A stretch of 14,351 bases of DNA from Pseudomonadota bacterium (GCA_026388615.1 JAPLJL010000395.1:1-14351), one strand, 5' to 3'. Shown: positions 1 to 6,338, numbered from the stretch's first letter. Numbers and translations: made by a program. The notes: generated by a model from the sequence alone, not told the origin.

Positions 1-1
1 C

Positions 2-823
2 GACGGGAAAAGGTTTCAGGGCCGGGTGGAGGTGGTGAAGACGAAGCGCAACCGCCTGCTCCTGATCAATGACATGGACCTGGAGCGCTACCTGGTGGGA
101 TTGATCAATCACGAGATTTCCTCCGCCTGGCCGCCCGAAGCGGTCAAGGCCCAGGCGGTGGCGGCCCGCACCTACGCCTATTTCCAGAAGGAAAAGAAAC
201 TGAAGGAACTTTACGATCTCGAGTCCTCGGTCCTGGACCAGGTCTACGGGGGGATCGGCCTCGAGGACGAACGGGCGGCGTCGGCGGTCCGGGCCACCGC
301 GGGGGAAGTTTTGACCTATCAGGGGAAGATCATCAAAGCGGTATTCCATTCCTGCTGCGGGGGGCGGACCGAGAACTCCGAAGCGGTCTGGGGGGAGATG
401 ATGCCCTACCTCCGGTCGGTGCCGGACCCCTACTGCACCGAATCGCCCCGTTACTACTGGAGGTACGAGATTTCCATCGCCGATATGTCCCGGCGCCTGG
501 GCCTGGGAACCATTACCAAAATCACGCTCCGGGGCCGGACGGCGAGCGGTCGGGTCCGGGATCTCGAGTTCGGCTTCGATTCGGGCCAGAAGCGGAATTA
601 CAGCGGCGAGGAGCTCCGCAAGCTTCTGGGTTACGACAATTTGAAGAGCACCAATTTCCGGGTGGAATCCACCGTGGATGAAATCAAGTTTTCCGGGAGC
701 GGTTCGGGCCACGGGGTGGGGATGTGCCAGTGGGGCGTCAAAGGGATGGCCGACAAGGGCTTCAACTACCGCCAGATCTTGCAGCATTTCTACCAGGGGG
801 TTCAGATCGAGCGGAAGTACTAA
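2..823 (+). CDS. SpoIID/LytB domain protein, 3' part (5' end outside window)
   Basis: This is a peptidoglycan-acting protein of the SpoIID/LytB family, whose studied member SpoIID is a lytic transglycosylase. The frame is open to the window edge, and the residues before the first in-window start (GTG 26) continue the family pattern, so the true start lies upstream. Visible family motifs are LERYLVGLINHEI followed by W-P and KAQAVAARTYA. The Glu in NHEI aligns with the catalytic Glu known from SpoIID. Further on are HSCCGG-TE and, near the C-terminus, GSGSGHGVGMCQWG. The two adjacent Cys in HSCCGG replace the more common Ser-Thr or Thr-Cys. The family occurs far beyond spore formers, so this does not imply sporulation. 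The C-terminus is complete, ending in TAA. Family assignment is sure; the exact role is not. Confidence 0.93.
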   Translation, partial: DGKRFQGRVEVVKTKRNRLLLINDMDLERYLVGLINHEISSAWPPEAVKAQAVAARTYAYFQKEKKLKELYDLESSVLDQVYGGIGLEDERAASAVRATAGEVLTYQGKIIKAVFHSCCGGRTENSEAVWGEMMPYLRSVPDPYCTESPRYYWRYEISIADMSRRLGLGTITKITLRGRTASGRVRDLEFGFDSGQKRNYSGEELRKLLGYDNLKSTNFRVESTVDEIKFSGSGSGHGVGMCQWGVKGMADKGFNYRQILQHFYQGVQIERKY

Positions 824-885
824 ACAATTAATTCCGAAGAATACAATTGGAATAGTTATCTAATCCTCTTATAAATTTTAGAGGT

Positions 886-906
886 AATGATTTCGGATCA
901 TTTTTT
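886..906 (+). terminator. Weak AT-rich intrinsic terminator after the SpoIID-family gene
   Basis: A six-base stem (AATGAT at 886-891 with ATCATT at 897-902) has a TTCGG loop and runs into six T's (901-906). It lies about 60 bases after the stop. A second small hairpin (CCTCT 865-869 with AGAGG 880-884) sits just before it. The stem is AT-rich, so strength is doubtful. Confidence 0.4.
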
Positions 907-910
907 ACGG

Positions 911-938
911 TTGAACAAAAACTATTTCTTTATATAAT
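911..938 (+). promoter_or_regulatory. Sigma-70-type promoter for the leader/DUF502/permease unit
   Basis: TTGAAC at 911-916 and a perfect TATAAT at 933-938 are separated by 16 bases. The expected transcription start is around 944-946. It points into the structured leader and then the DUF502 gene. This is the best promoter match I saw in the window. Confidence 0.65.
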
Positions 939-943
939 TAGAA

Positions 944-999
944 TACTTAAATAAAAGGGTCCGGGACGAAAGTTCCCGGAGGTTTCATTGAGTGGCCGG
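944..999 (+). promoter_or_regulatory. Structured leader RNA, candidate riboswitch or attenuator
   Basis: Between the promoter and the intrinsic terminator lies a short segment with strong secondary structure. TCCGGGA (960-966) pairs perfectly with TCCCGGA (974-980) around a seven-base CGAAAGT loop. An alternative fold pairs GGTC (958-961) with GGCC (994-997), with one G-U pair, enclosing CGGGA/TCCCG. Another pairs GGTCC (958-962) with GGGCC (998-1002), which would invade the base of the terminator stem. The joining segment GAGGTTTCATTGAGT (979-993) is left single-stranded in the enclosing fold. Such mutually exclusive pairings are what a transcription-attenuating leader would have. The gene behind it is an ion-transporter-family permease, so Na+-I (DUF1646), Li+ (nhaA-I/II) or similar ion-sensing classes are the first to test. 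I cannot confirm a match. A terminated small RNA is the alternative. Confidence 0.45.
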
Positions 1000-1038
1000 G
1001 CCGCCATTCCGATTCAAAGGAATGGCGGCTTTTTTTTT
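1000..1038 (+). terminator. Strong intrinsic terminator in the leader of the DUF502 gene
   Basis: A perfect 11-base-pair stem (1000-1010 with 1019-1029) has an eight-base loop and is followed by nine consecutive T's (1030-1038). It ends 45 bases before the DUF502 start codon and only about 90 bases after the predicted transcription start. It therefore either ends a small RNA or controls read-through into the downstream genes. It is too far from the SpoIID-family stop (about 180 bases, with a promoter between) to be simply that gene's terminator. Confidence 0.85.
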
Positions 1039-1083
1039 ACCGGCGGCGGAAAACACTAAGGAAGCATTAAGAATAGACACGTC

Positions 1084-1695
1084 ATGAGTTCCATACGAAA
1101 ACAGCTGAAGAATTACTTCCTGGCCGGGATCCTGGTTACTGTCCCCCTGGTGATTACCATCTGGGTGATCACCCTTTTCATCAACTGGACCGACAATTTC
1201 CTGGATTTCCTCCCCCCCCGCTTCCACCCGCATACCTACATCCCCATCCCCGGCTGGGGGGTCATCATCGCCGTGCTCATCATCCTGACCGCCGGAATGG
1301 TTACCACCAATTACCTGGGACGCGGGATCTTGAACATTTTGAATGCTCAAGTCGGACGGATTCCTCTGGTCCGAAGCATTTACGGCTCTGTCCGCCAGCT
1401 CCTGGAATCGCTTTTCGGGCAAACCGGTAAGAACTTCCAGCGGGTGGTGCTAATCGAGTTTCCCCGCCCGGGGATATATGCCATTGCCTTTATCACCGGT
1501 AAAGCCAGGACCGAGACCATAACCAAAACCGGGGAAAAACTGATCAATCTTTTCTTACCTGCCGCTCCAAACCCGACCTCGGGATTCTTCATCATGCTTC
1601 CGGAGAACGAAATTACGGAACTGGATATCTCGGTTGAAGATGCTTTTAAAATGATCATTTCAGGGGGAATCCTCTCCGAGGATAAATTACATTGA
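1084..1695 (+). CDS. DUF502 family inner-membrane protein
   Basis: This 203-residue protein belongs to DUF502, a family of small membrane proteins of unknown biochemical function. The N-terminus (LKNYFLAGILVTVPLVITIW) is the typical first membrane segment (about residues 11-34). A second spans about 58-80. The C-terminal part has the family's RIPLVRSIYGSVRQLLE stretch, then PNPTSGFF and a final SVEDAFKMIISGG, and is probably cytosolic. ATG 1084 fits the family N-terminus, but there is no good ribosome binding site at normal distance; the nearest purine-rich stretch (AAGGAAG, near 1056-1062) is over 20 bases away. Translation may therefore be weak or depend on leader structure. The stop overlaps the next gene's TTG start (TTGA, 1692-1695). 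The gene is less GC-rich than its flanks. Family assignment is confident; function unknown. Confidence 0.88.
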   Translation: MSSIRKQLKNYFLAGILVTVPLVITIWVITLFINWTDNFLDFLPPRFHPHTYIPIPGWGVIIAVLIILTAGMVTTNYLGRGILNILNAQVGRIPLVRSIYGSVRQLLESLFGQTGKNFQRVVLIEFPRPGIYAIAFITGKARTETITKTGEKLINLFLPAAPNPTSGFFIMLPENEITELDISVEDAFKMIISGGILSEDKLH

Positions 1696-3425
1696 AATCC
1701 AACAAATCCATTATTTTTATTTTGGCCGTATTTTACCTGTTGATGTTAACCAGGTTCGCCTCGGCAGAAGAAATAAGAAACATTAAAAGCTCTTTCTTCG
1801 TTTCCGGAACCGTTAGTGATTCCCATCGGGAACCAGTTCGAGAAGCCCGAATCCGCGTTTTGGTTAATGGGGTTTCGCACAAGATTATTTCCGGCCGGGA
1901 GGAGATCAATTCAGTTGAAACCTCCTCCCACGGAGGCTATCAGATTGAATTCCAGCTCCCACCTGACACTGCGGAGACCGCCCGGATCCAGATCGAAGTA
2001 ACCAAGAACAGCTACCGCCCGGCTGAGCTTGAATTCGGGAAAAAGGATTTCGCTCCCCAGAACCAAAACTTCTTTACAGTCGGTAACGTTGAGTTGTCTC
2101 GGAGCTTGGGTCCCGCTTTTTATATCGCCACGATTGTTTTCCTGCTTACTTATCTGTTGATCTCTTTCGACATCCTGCACCGGACCGTTGCCTCTATGTT
2201 GGGAGCTGCCACCATGCTTATAACCACCTACACCCTGGGAACCTTAAATCCCGATTACCAGATTATCTCGTTTGAACGGGCCATCGGCGCGGTGGATATG
2301 AACGTTATCTTTCTGCTCTTGAGCATGATGATTATCGTGGGGATTCTGAAGCACACCGGGGTTTTCCAATGGTGCGCCTATATGTCCTTCCGGATCTCAC
2401 GGGGCAGGCTTTTTATTCTCTCCTTAATCTCAATGGTTTTCGTGGCCGTGACCTCGGCTTTTCTGGACAATGTGACCACCATGCTGCTCTATACCCCCGT
2501 GACGATCGAGGTCGCCCTGGCGATGAAAATCTCGCCGCTGGTTCTCCTGATTCCCGAGGTGATGGCCTCCAATATCGGGGGTGCCGCTACCCTGATCGGC
2601 GATCCTCCGAACATCATGATTGGATCCTACGCTGGCCTGACTTTTATGCAATTTGTTAAGAACCTCGCCCCGGTATGTCTGATCTGCCTGGCCGCGCTTG
2701 TTTTTTACGACCGGTATTTCCATCGAAAACAGTATGCCCAGACGCAAATAAAAAATGTTGATGAATTTATCCAGACCTTAAAAAAGAATTGGCGGATCAA
2801 GGACCCGGTCCTGCTCCGATACGGCCTTCTAATCATAGGGATGGTAATTGCCTTCTTCGCCAGCCATGGATTTTGGAAAATGGAGGTTTGTATTCCCGCC
2901 CTTTTTGGTGCGGGAGCCCTTTTCACCTACGGAGTTATCACGAAAAAAGTGAATATTTTTGAACTTCTCGATAAGGATATCGAGTGGTCCACGCTTCTCT
3001 TTTTTATCTTCCTCTTTATCGTAGTCGGGGCCGTGGAGGAAACCGGGCTTTTATCCCTGATCGCTGATTATGTTTTGAAACTTTCTCAGGGCAACCTTAC
3101 GGTAGCTGTCTGCCTGGTCCTTTGGGTCTCCGCAATTATGAGCGCCTTCGTGGATAATATCCCCTTTACTGCCACCATGCTGCCCATTACGGCTTATCTC
3201 ACCAATGTGATCCCCGGCGCGGAAACCGGCGTGCTTTGGTGGTCTCTGGCCCTGGGGGCCTGCCTGGGCGGGAACGGAACCTTGATCGGGGCCAGCGCCA
3301 ACGTGGTCACCATGGGCATTGCGGAATCGGCCGGCCACCCCATTCGTTTCTTGGATTTTATGAAATATGGCTTTGTTTTTATGCTGATCAGCGTGGTGAT
3401 CTGCAATCTGTGGTTATTAATTTAA
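1692..3425 (+). CDS. ArsB/NhaD-type (SLC13-like, ion transporter superfamily) permease with N-terminal carboxypeptidase-regulatory-like domain
   Basis: This 577-residue inner-membrane transporter probably exchanges or carries ions (Na+/H+ antiport or anion transport); the substrate cannot be read from sequence. Residues 1-25 look like a signal peptide ending ASA. Residues about 36-136 form a soluble, probably periplasmic, beta-sandwich (SGTVSDSHREPVREARIRV pattern, as in carboxypeptidase regulatory-like domains). From about residue 141 it is a multi-pass permease with two homologous halves. The first has SAFLDN (D259) and ATLIGDPPN (303-307); the second has SAFVDN (D488) and GGNGTLIGASAN (about 526-537). 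These paired motifs are characteristic of the ArsB/NhaD/P-protein group. The TTG start at 1692 is supported by GAGGA at 1678-1682 and by the intact signal peptide; ATG 1743 (M18) would remove most of it. The start overlaps the DUF502 stop, so the two are probably translationally coupled. Confidence 0.85.
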   Translation: MKSNKSIIFILAVFYLLMLTRFASAEEIRNIKSSFFVSGTVSDSHREPVREARIRVLVNGVSHKIISGREEINSVETSSHGGYQIEFQLPPDTAETARIQIEVTKNSYRPAELEFGKKDFAPQNQNFFTVGNVELSRSLGPAFYIATIVFLLTYLLISFDILHRTVASMLGAATMLITTYTLGTLNPDYQIISFERAIGAVDMNVIFLLLSMMIIVGILKHTGVFQWCAYMSFRISRGRLFILSLISMVFVAVTSAFLDNVTTMLLYTPVTIEVALAMKISPLVLLIPEVMASNIGGAATLIGDPPNIMIGSYAGLTFMQFVKNLAPVCLICLAALVFYDRYFHRKQYAQTQIKNVDEFIQTLKKNWRIKDPVLLRYGLLIIGMVIAFFASHGFWKMEVCIPALFGAGALFTYGVITKKVNIFELLDKDIEWSTLLFFIFLFIVVGAVEETGLLSLIADYVLKLSQGNLTVAVCLVLWVSAIMSAFVDNIPFTATMLPITAYLTNVIPGAETGVLWWSLALGACLGGNGTLIGASANVVTMGIAESAGHPIRFLDFMKYGFVFMLISVVICNLWLLI

Positions 3426-3430
3426 GGCAT

Positions 3431-3462
3431 TTAAAAGAAAGGGCCGGGGGTGACCCCGGCCC
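3431..3462 (-). terminator. Intrinsic terminator of eno (convergent gap)
   Basis: A nine-base-pair GC stem (GGGCCGGGG 3441-3449 with CCCCGGCCC 3454-3462) has a four-base loop. Read on the minus strand it is followed by TTTCTTTTAA, a reasonable U-rich tail. On the plus strand no T-run follows, so it serves eno best, although it also sits 15 bases after the permease stop and may slow polymerase arriving from there. Confidence 0.65.
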
Positions 3463-3523
3463 AAGTACTGGTCTTATGCGAATTAAACAGAAGGATTCAG
3501 CCTCTCCTTTTTTCCCTCAAATA

Positions 3524-4801
3524 TCAGGACTTGAACGGATTGCGGAAGATCGCCGACTTCCCGAGTTCCTGCTCGATCTCGAGCAGGCGGTTGTACTTGC
3601 AGATCCGCTCGCTCCGGCAGGCCGAGCCGGTCTTGATCTGGCCCCCGCCCATGGCCACGGAGAAATCAGCCATGAAGGAGTCCTCGGTTTCCCCCGAGCG
3701 GTGGGAGATGACGTAGTTCCAGCCGGCCCGGCGGCACATGTTGATGGCCGCGACGGTCTCGGTGATGGTGCCGATCTGGTTCAGCTTGATCAGGACGGCG
3801 TTGGCGCTTCCCTCCTTGATCCCCCGAGCGATGTAGCTGGTATTGGTCACGAAGAGGTCGTCACCGACGATCTGGACGGTGTCACCGATCTTCTCGGTCA
3901 GGGACTTGAACCCGCTCCAGTCGTTCTCGGCCAGGCCGTCTTCGATGGAAACGAGGGGATACTTTTTGACCCAGGCCTGGTAGAGCTTGATCATCTCGGC
4001 GCTGGATTTCTTGCCCTGGCCGGATTTTGAGAGCTGGTAGGCGCCTTTCTCGAAGAACGAGCTGGCGGCCGGGTCGAGGGCGATCGCCACGTCCTTCCCG
4101 GGGGCATAGCCGGCGGCCTTGATGGCCTCCACGATGACCTCGCAGGCCTCGTCGTTGCTCTTCAGATCGGGGGCGAAGCCGCCTTCGTCGCCCACACCGA
4201 CGGCGTAGCCTTTTTTCTTCAGGATGCTTTTCAGGGCGTGGAACGTCTCCGCCCCGGCGCGCAGGGCCTCGGCGAAGGTGGGCGCTCCGACCGGCATGGC
4301 CATGAACTCCTGGAGATCCACGCTGTTCTCCGCGTGCTTGCCGCCGTTCAGGATGTTCATCATTGGCACGGGCAGGAGCCCCTCCCCGGGGTTGCCGAGG
4401 TAGGCATAGAGCGGGAGCCCGGCGGCTTCGGCGGCGGCCCGGGCCACGGCCATCGAGACCCCGAGGGTGGCGTTGGCGCCGAGCTTGGACTTCGCGGGCG
4501 TCCCGTCGAGCTTGATCATCAGCTGGTCAATCTCGGCCTGGCAGGATGGGTCCATGCCGATCAGCTTGGGGGCGATCTTCTGGTTGACGTTGGCCACGGC
4601 CTTCAGGACTCCCTTGCCGCCGTAGCGGTTTTTATCCCCGTCCCGGAGCTCCAAGGCCTCGTTTTCCCCGGTCGAAGCCCCCGAGGGCACGGAAGCGGAG
4701 ACCATGATCCCGTTATCCAGCCCGACGAAGACCCGGACGGTGGGGTTACCGCGGGAATCGAGGATTTCCATGGCGCGAACCGAAGCGATCTTGGCTTTCA
4801 T
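3524..4801 (-). CDS. eno: Enolase (phosphopyruvate hydratase)
   Basis: Enolase converts 2-phosphoglycerate to phosphoenolpyruvate in glycolysis and gluconeogenesis in the cytosol. The 425-residue length is normal. All catalytic and Mg2+ residues are present: H156 and E165 (LQEF), E206 (GDEGGFAP), metal ligands D243 (LDPAASS), E287 (SIEDGL) and D314 (GDDLFVTN), K339 (LIKLNQ), the H367-R368-S369 loop (SHRSGETED) and K390. These sit exactly three residues below the E. coli positions as I remember them. The ATG start is preceded by AAAGGAG at good spacing. The gene is transcribed leftward, alone, from the region shared with queA, and converges on the permease gene. Ala and Phe codons are mainly GCC and TTC, as in most of the window. 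Nothing is unusual about the protein. Confidence 0.98.
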   Translation of the reverse strand: MKAKIASVRAMEILDSRGNPTVRVFVGLDNGIMVSASVPSGASTGENEALELRDGDKNRYGGKGVLKAVANVNQKIAPKLIGMDPSCQAEIDQLMIKLDGTPAKSKLGANATLGVSMAVARAAAEAAGLPLYAYLGNPGEGLLPVPMMNILNGGKHAENSVDLQEFMAMPVGAPTFAEALRAGAETFHALKSILKKKGYAVGVGDEGGFAPDLKSNDEACEVIVEAIKAAGYAPGKDVAIALDPAASSFFEKGAYQLSKSGQGKKSSAEMIKLYQAWVKKYPLVSIEDGLAENDWSGFKSLTEKIGDTVQIVGDDLFVTNTSYIARGIKEGSANAVLIKLNQIGTITETVAAINMCRRAGWNYVISHRSGETEDSFMADFSVAMGGGQIKTGSACRSERICKYNRLLEIEQELGKSAIFRNPFKS

Positions 4802-4841
4802 TTTTTTCTCCTTTCTTCGAAAAGATAATTTTCTTATACAA

Positions 4842-4858
4842 CCGGGACCGCGTCCCGG
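4842..4858. promoter_or_regulatory. GC-rich dyad in the eno leader
   Basis: CCGGGAC (4842-4848) and GTCCCGG (4852-4858) are perfect inverted repeats around a three-base CGC. If eno starts at the TATAAT box at 4885-4890, this lies in its transcribed leader and would form a stable hairpin about 40 bases before the start codon. It could instead be an operator. I cannot tell which. Confidence 0.4.
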
Positions 4859-4863
4859 GCAAG

Positions 4864-4892
4864 TTCCAATTTAAAACAGCTGTTATTATACT
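4864..4892 (+). promoter_or_regulatory. Candidate promoter for queA
   Basis: The -10-like TATACT is at 4887-4892, with a poor -35 (TTCCAA, 4864-4869) at 17-base spacing. It reads rightward into queA. Its -10 overlaps the eno -10 on the other strand. Confidence 0.35.
4875..4884. promoter_or_regulatory. Palindrome AACAGCTGTT between divergent promoters
   Basis: This perfect ten-base palindrome lies inside the spacer of the candidate queA promoter and abuts the eno -10 box. The position would suit a regulator acting on both genes. Ten-base palindromes also occur by chance, so confidence is low. Confidence 0.3.
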
Positions 4893-4913
4893 CGCTCTAG
4901 GAAAAAATTAAGC
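4885..4913 (-). promoter_or_regulatory. Candidate promoter for eno
   Basis: On the minus strand a perfect TATAAT occupies 4885-4890. The -35 region (around 4906-4913) is only a weak match. It lies about 85 bases upstream of the enolase ATG. A second, poorer option closer to the gene is TTGCCC with TATAAG at 18 bases, around 4833-4862. Confidence 0.4.
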
Positions 4914-4969
4914 ATGCGCTTCAATATGAAAAAAGGTTGTTCCGCCGCGGTTCGGACGTGGGGTTTACC

Positions 4970-5443
4970 TTGGCTGATCTGACCGAATTCAATTACGAGC
5001 TTCCCCGCGAACTCATCGCCCAGGAGGCTCTGCCCCGGGGCAGGGAGTTCGCCCGCCTGCTGGTCCTGGACCGCCGGAAAAAGGACTTTCAGGAGCGGAA
5101 ATTTTCCGAGATCGCGGATTTCTTCCGGGCGGGGGACGTGCTGGTCCTGAACGATACCCGGGTCCGGCCGGCCCGGGCCATCGGGGTGAAACCCGGGGGC
5201 GGGGAGGTGGAGATTCTTTTCCTCGGCCCCGTCGGCGGACGGACCGGGGATCGGGAGGAGTGGAAGGCGCTGATCCATCCCGCCCGGAGGCTCAAGGCCG
5301 GCGCCGTTCTCGATCTCGGCGATGACCGGCGGGCCAGACTGATCAGCAAGGAAGGGGCGGAATGGAGGCTGGAAGTGGACGGTCCCTCACTCGGTTGCCG
5401 CCCCGACCGCGGGCCTGCACTTCACCCCGGGGCTCCTGGATGA
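4970..5443 (+). CDS. queA: QueA N-terminal fragment (S-adenosylmethionine:tRNA ribosyltransferase-isomerase), frameshifted
   Basis: QueA transfers the ribosyl part of SAM to preQ1 in tRNA, making epoxyqueuosine. This frame carries the normal N-terminal half: FNYELPRELIAQEALPRG, ARLLVLDR, DVLVLNDTRVRPARAIG and WKALIHPARRLKAGA. Homology ends near 5386 (LEVDGP). After that the frame gives unrelated residues to a stop at 5443, while the QueA C-terminal half continues in another frame from about 5391. The intervening block with the usual MPLPPYI and YQTVYA motifs is absent. I chose TTG 4970 because it gives the family-like N-terminus ADLTEFNYELP; GTG 4958 and TTG 4937 are in-frame alternatives and no start has a strong ribosome binding site. 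Unless the sequence is in error, the product is nonfunctional. Confidence 0.75.
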   Translation: MADLTEFNYELPRELIAQEALPRGREFARLLVLDRRKKDFQERKFSEIADFFRAGDVLVLNDTRVRPARAIGVKPGGGEVEILFLGPVGGRTGDREEWKALIHPARRLKAGAVLDLGDDRRARLISKEGAEWRLEVDGPSLGCRPDRGPALHPGAPG

Positions 5444-5891
5444 AATCAGGGCCCGCAGGGCGGGGGTTTTCTTCATAACCCTGCACCTCACCCACCATGA
5501 GTTCACCCGTTCTCCGGTTTCCCTGGCCGGGGGACCTCCGCCGGAAGAATACGAGATCGGCGCGGAAACGGCCGAAGGGATTGCCGCCTGCCGCCGGGAT
5601 GGGGGCAGGATTTTCGCGGTCGGGACCACCACGGTCAGGACCCTGGAAGCCAATTTCCAGGAGCACGGACGGATCAAGCCCGGCCGGGGCCGGGCCGCGA
5701 TTTTCATTCAGCCCGGCCATGAATTCCGGGCCGTGGACGTCCTGGTCAGCAATTTTCATCTGCCCGGCACCAGCATGCTGGCCCTCACCTCCGGGTTCGG
5801 GGGAAAGGACCTGGTGCTTTCGGCTTATCAGCACGCGATCCGGGAAAAATTCCGCTTCCTTTCGCTGGGGGACGCGATGATAATCATCTAG
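5391..5891 (+). pseudogene. queA: QueA C-terminal fragment in a different frame, no start codon
   Basis: This frame resumes QueA at SVAAPTAGLHFTPGLLDEI and continues through FAVGTTTVRTLEAN, IFIQPGHEFRAVDVLVSNFHLPGTSML and the C-terminal REKFRFLSLGDAMIII, ending in TAG. There is no ATG or other plausible start near 5391, and the frame is closed by TGA at 5340-5342, so it can only be the rest of the queA gene at 4970. Compared with E. coli QueA as I remember it, about 35-45 residues are missing at the join. Within the fragment the highly conserved LHVGxGTF motif is replaced by LHLTHHEF, at similar spacing, so the protein was probably already a divergent QueA. The next gene in the pathway, tgt, follows 447 bases downstream. 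Confidence 0.8.
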
Positions 5892-5920
5892 TTGGGAGAT
5901 GGAAGATAGATAAAAGCCGT

Positions 5921-6125
5921 AAGGCGTAAGGGGTTAGGGGTTAGGCGTAAAAAACTGATAACAAGAAAGGAACAGCAAAATTATCCCCTCCCTTGAGGGG
6001 AGCCTGCCCGAGCCGGGCAAAACCGGCCAGGGGGGACGAAGGGGAGGGTGATAGTACAATTCTTGGGTTTTCAGAAGCCCGGCTTCCGGCCCGTAGGGGC
6101 CTACAGCCCGGAGGGGGGGTTGGTC
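5921..6125. repeat. GC-rich intergenic inverted-repeat block between queA and tgt
   Basis: The gap 5892-6338 (447 bases) has no credible gene. Its first part has GGGGTTA-type tandem units (about 5929-5948). Then comes a hairpin-rich element: TCCCCTC (5984-5990) with GAGGGGA (5995-6001), GCCCG (6006-6010) with CGGGC (6014-6018), and outer arms CCCCTCCCTT (5985-5994) and AAGGGGAGGG (6039-6048) that pair imperfectly. A second GC-rich block (about 6075-6120) is rich in GCCCGG/CCGGG pairs. This looks like a dispersed intergenic repeat of the kind that yields spurious proline-rich reading frames, and those on the minus strand here are exactly that. The rest of the gap (6126-6338) shows no feature I can support; AAAGG and a five-codon ATG frame (6295-6312) are probably chance. 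Confidence 0.5.
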
Positions 6126-6338
6126 CTCGCGACACAAACTCTTTTTCCCGAGATACCGATTAACTTGATGACTGCTAATAATTGACACTAAAGAAGGCGA
6201 GGCCCTGTGGGACCGCCGCCCGGGATTACGTGATCGCACACATTGTTTGGGGAGCGAGACCAACCCCCCAAAAAAGAAAAAAAGGTAAACAACGATGAAG
6301 GAAAAGCTATAAACGGGTGAAAAAACAAATTAGGGATT

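Noticed and set aside
26..823. GTG 26 as the true start of the SpoIID-family gene
   Set aside because: The open frame and family-like residues continue upstream to the window edge, so the gene is truncated by the window.
4914..4982. Short ATG reading frame of 22 codons overlapping the queA start
   Set aside because: There is no ribosome binding site and no similarity; it is an accidental frame in the leader.
5340..5443. Programmed frameshifting or ribosome bypassing in queA
   Set aside because: A frame change alone would not restore the 35-45 missing family residues, and no slippery site or bypass signal is evident. Bypassing removes extra sequence, whereas here sequence is missing.
5929..5948. 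Telomere-like GGGGTTA repeats
   Set aside because: There are only two to three units, internal to a chromosome-like region, with no hairpin end; treated as part of the intergenic repeat block.
6153..6200. Possible promoter for tgt (TAATAAT, TTGACA-like)
   Set aside because: The TTGACA at about 6182 has no -10 at suitable spacing, and the TAATAA lacks a -35; not supportable.
5934..6263. Minus-strand reading frame of 109 residues in the queA-tgt gap
   Set aside because: It is proline-rich, low-complexity translation of inverted repeats, with no ribosome binding site and no family resemblance.
6295..6312. Five-codon leader peptide (ATG AAG GAA AAG CTA TAA) before tgt
   Set aside because: It has AAAGG upstream but no attenuator structure or repeated regulatory codons, so chance is likely.
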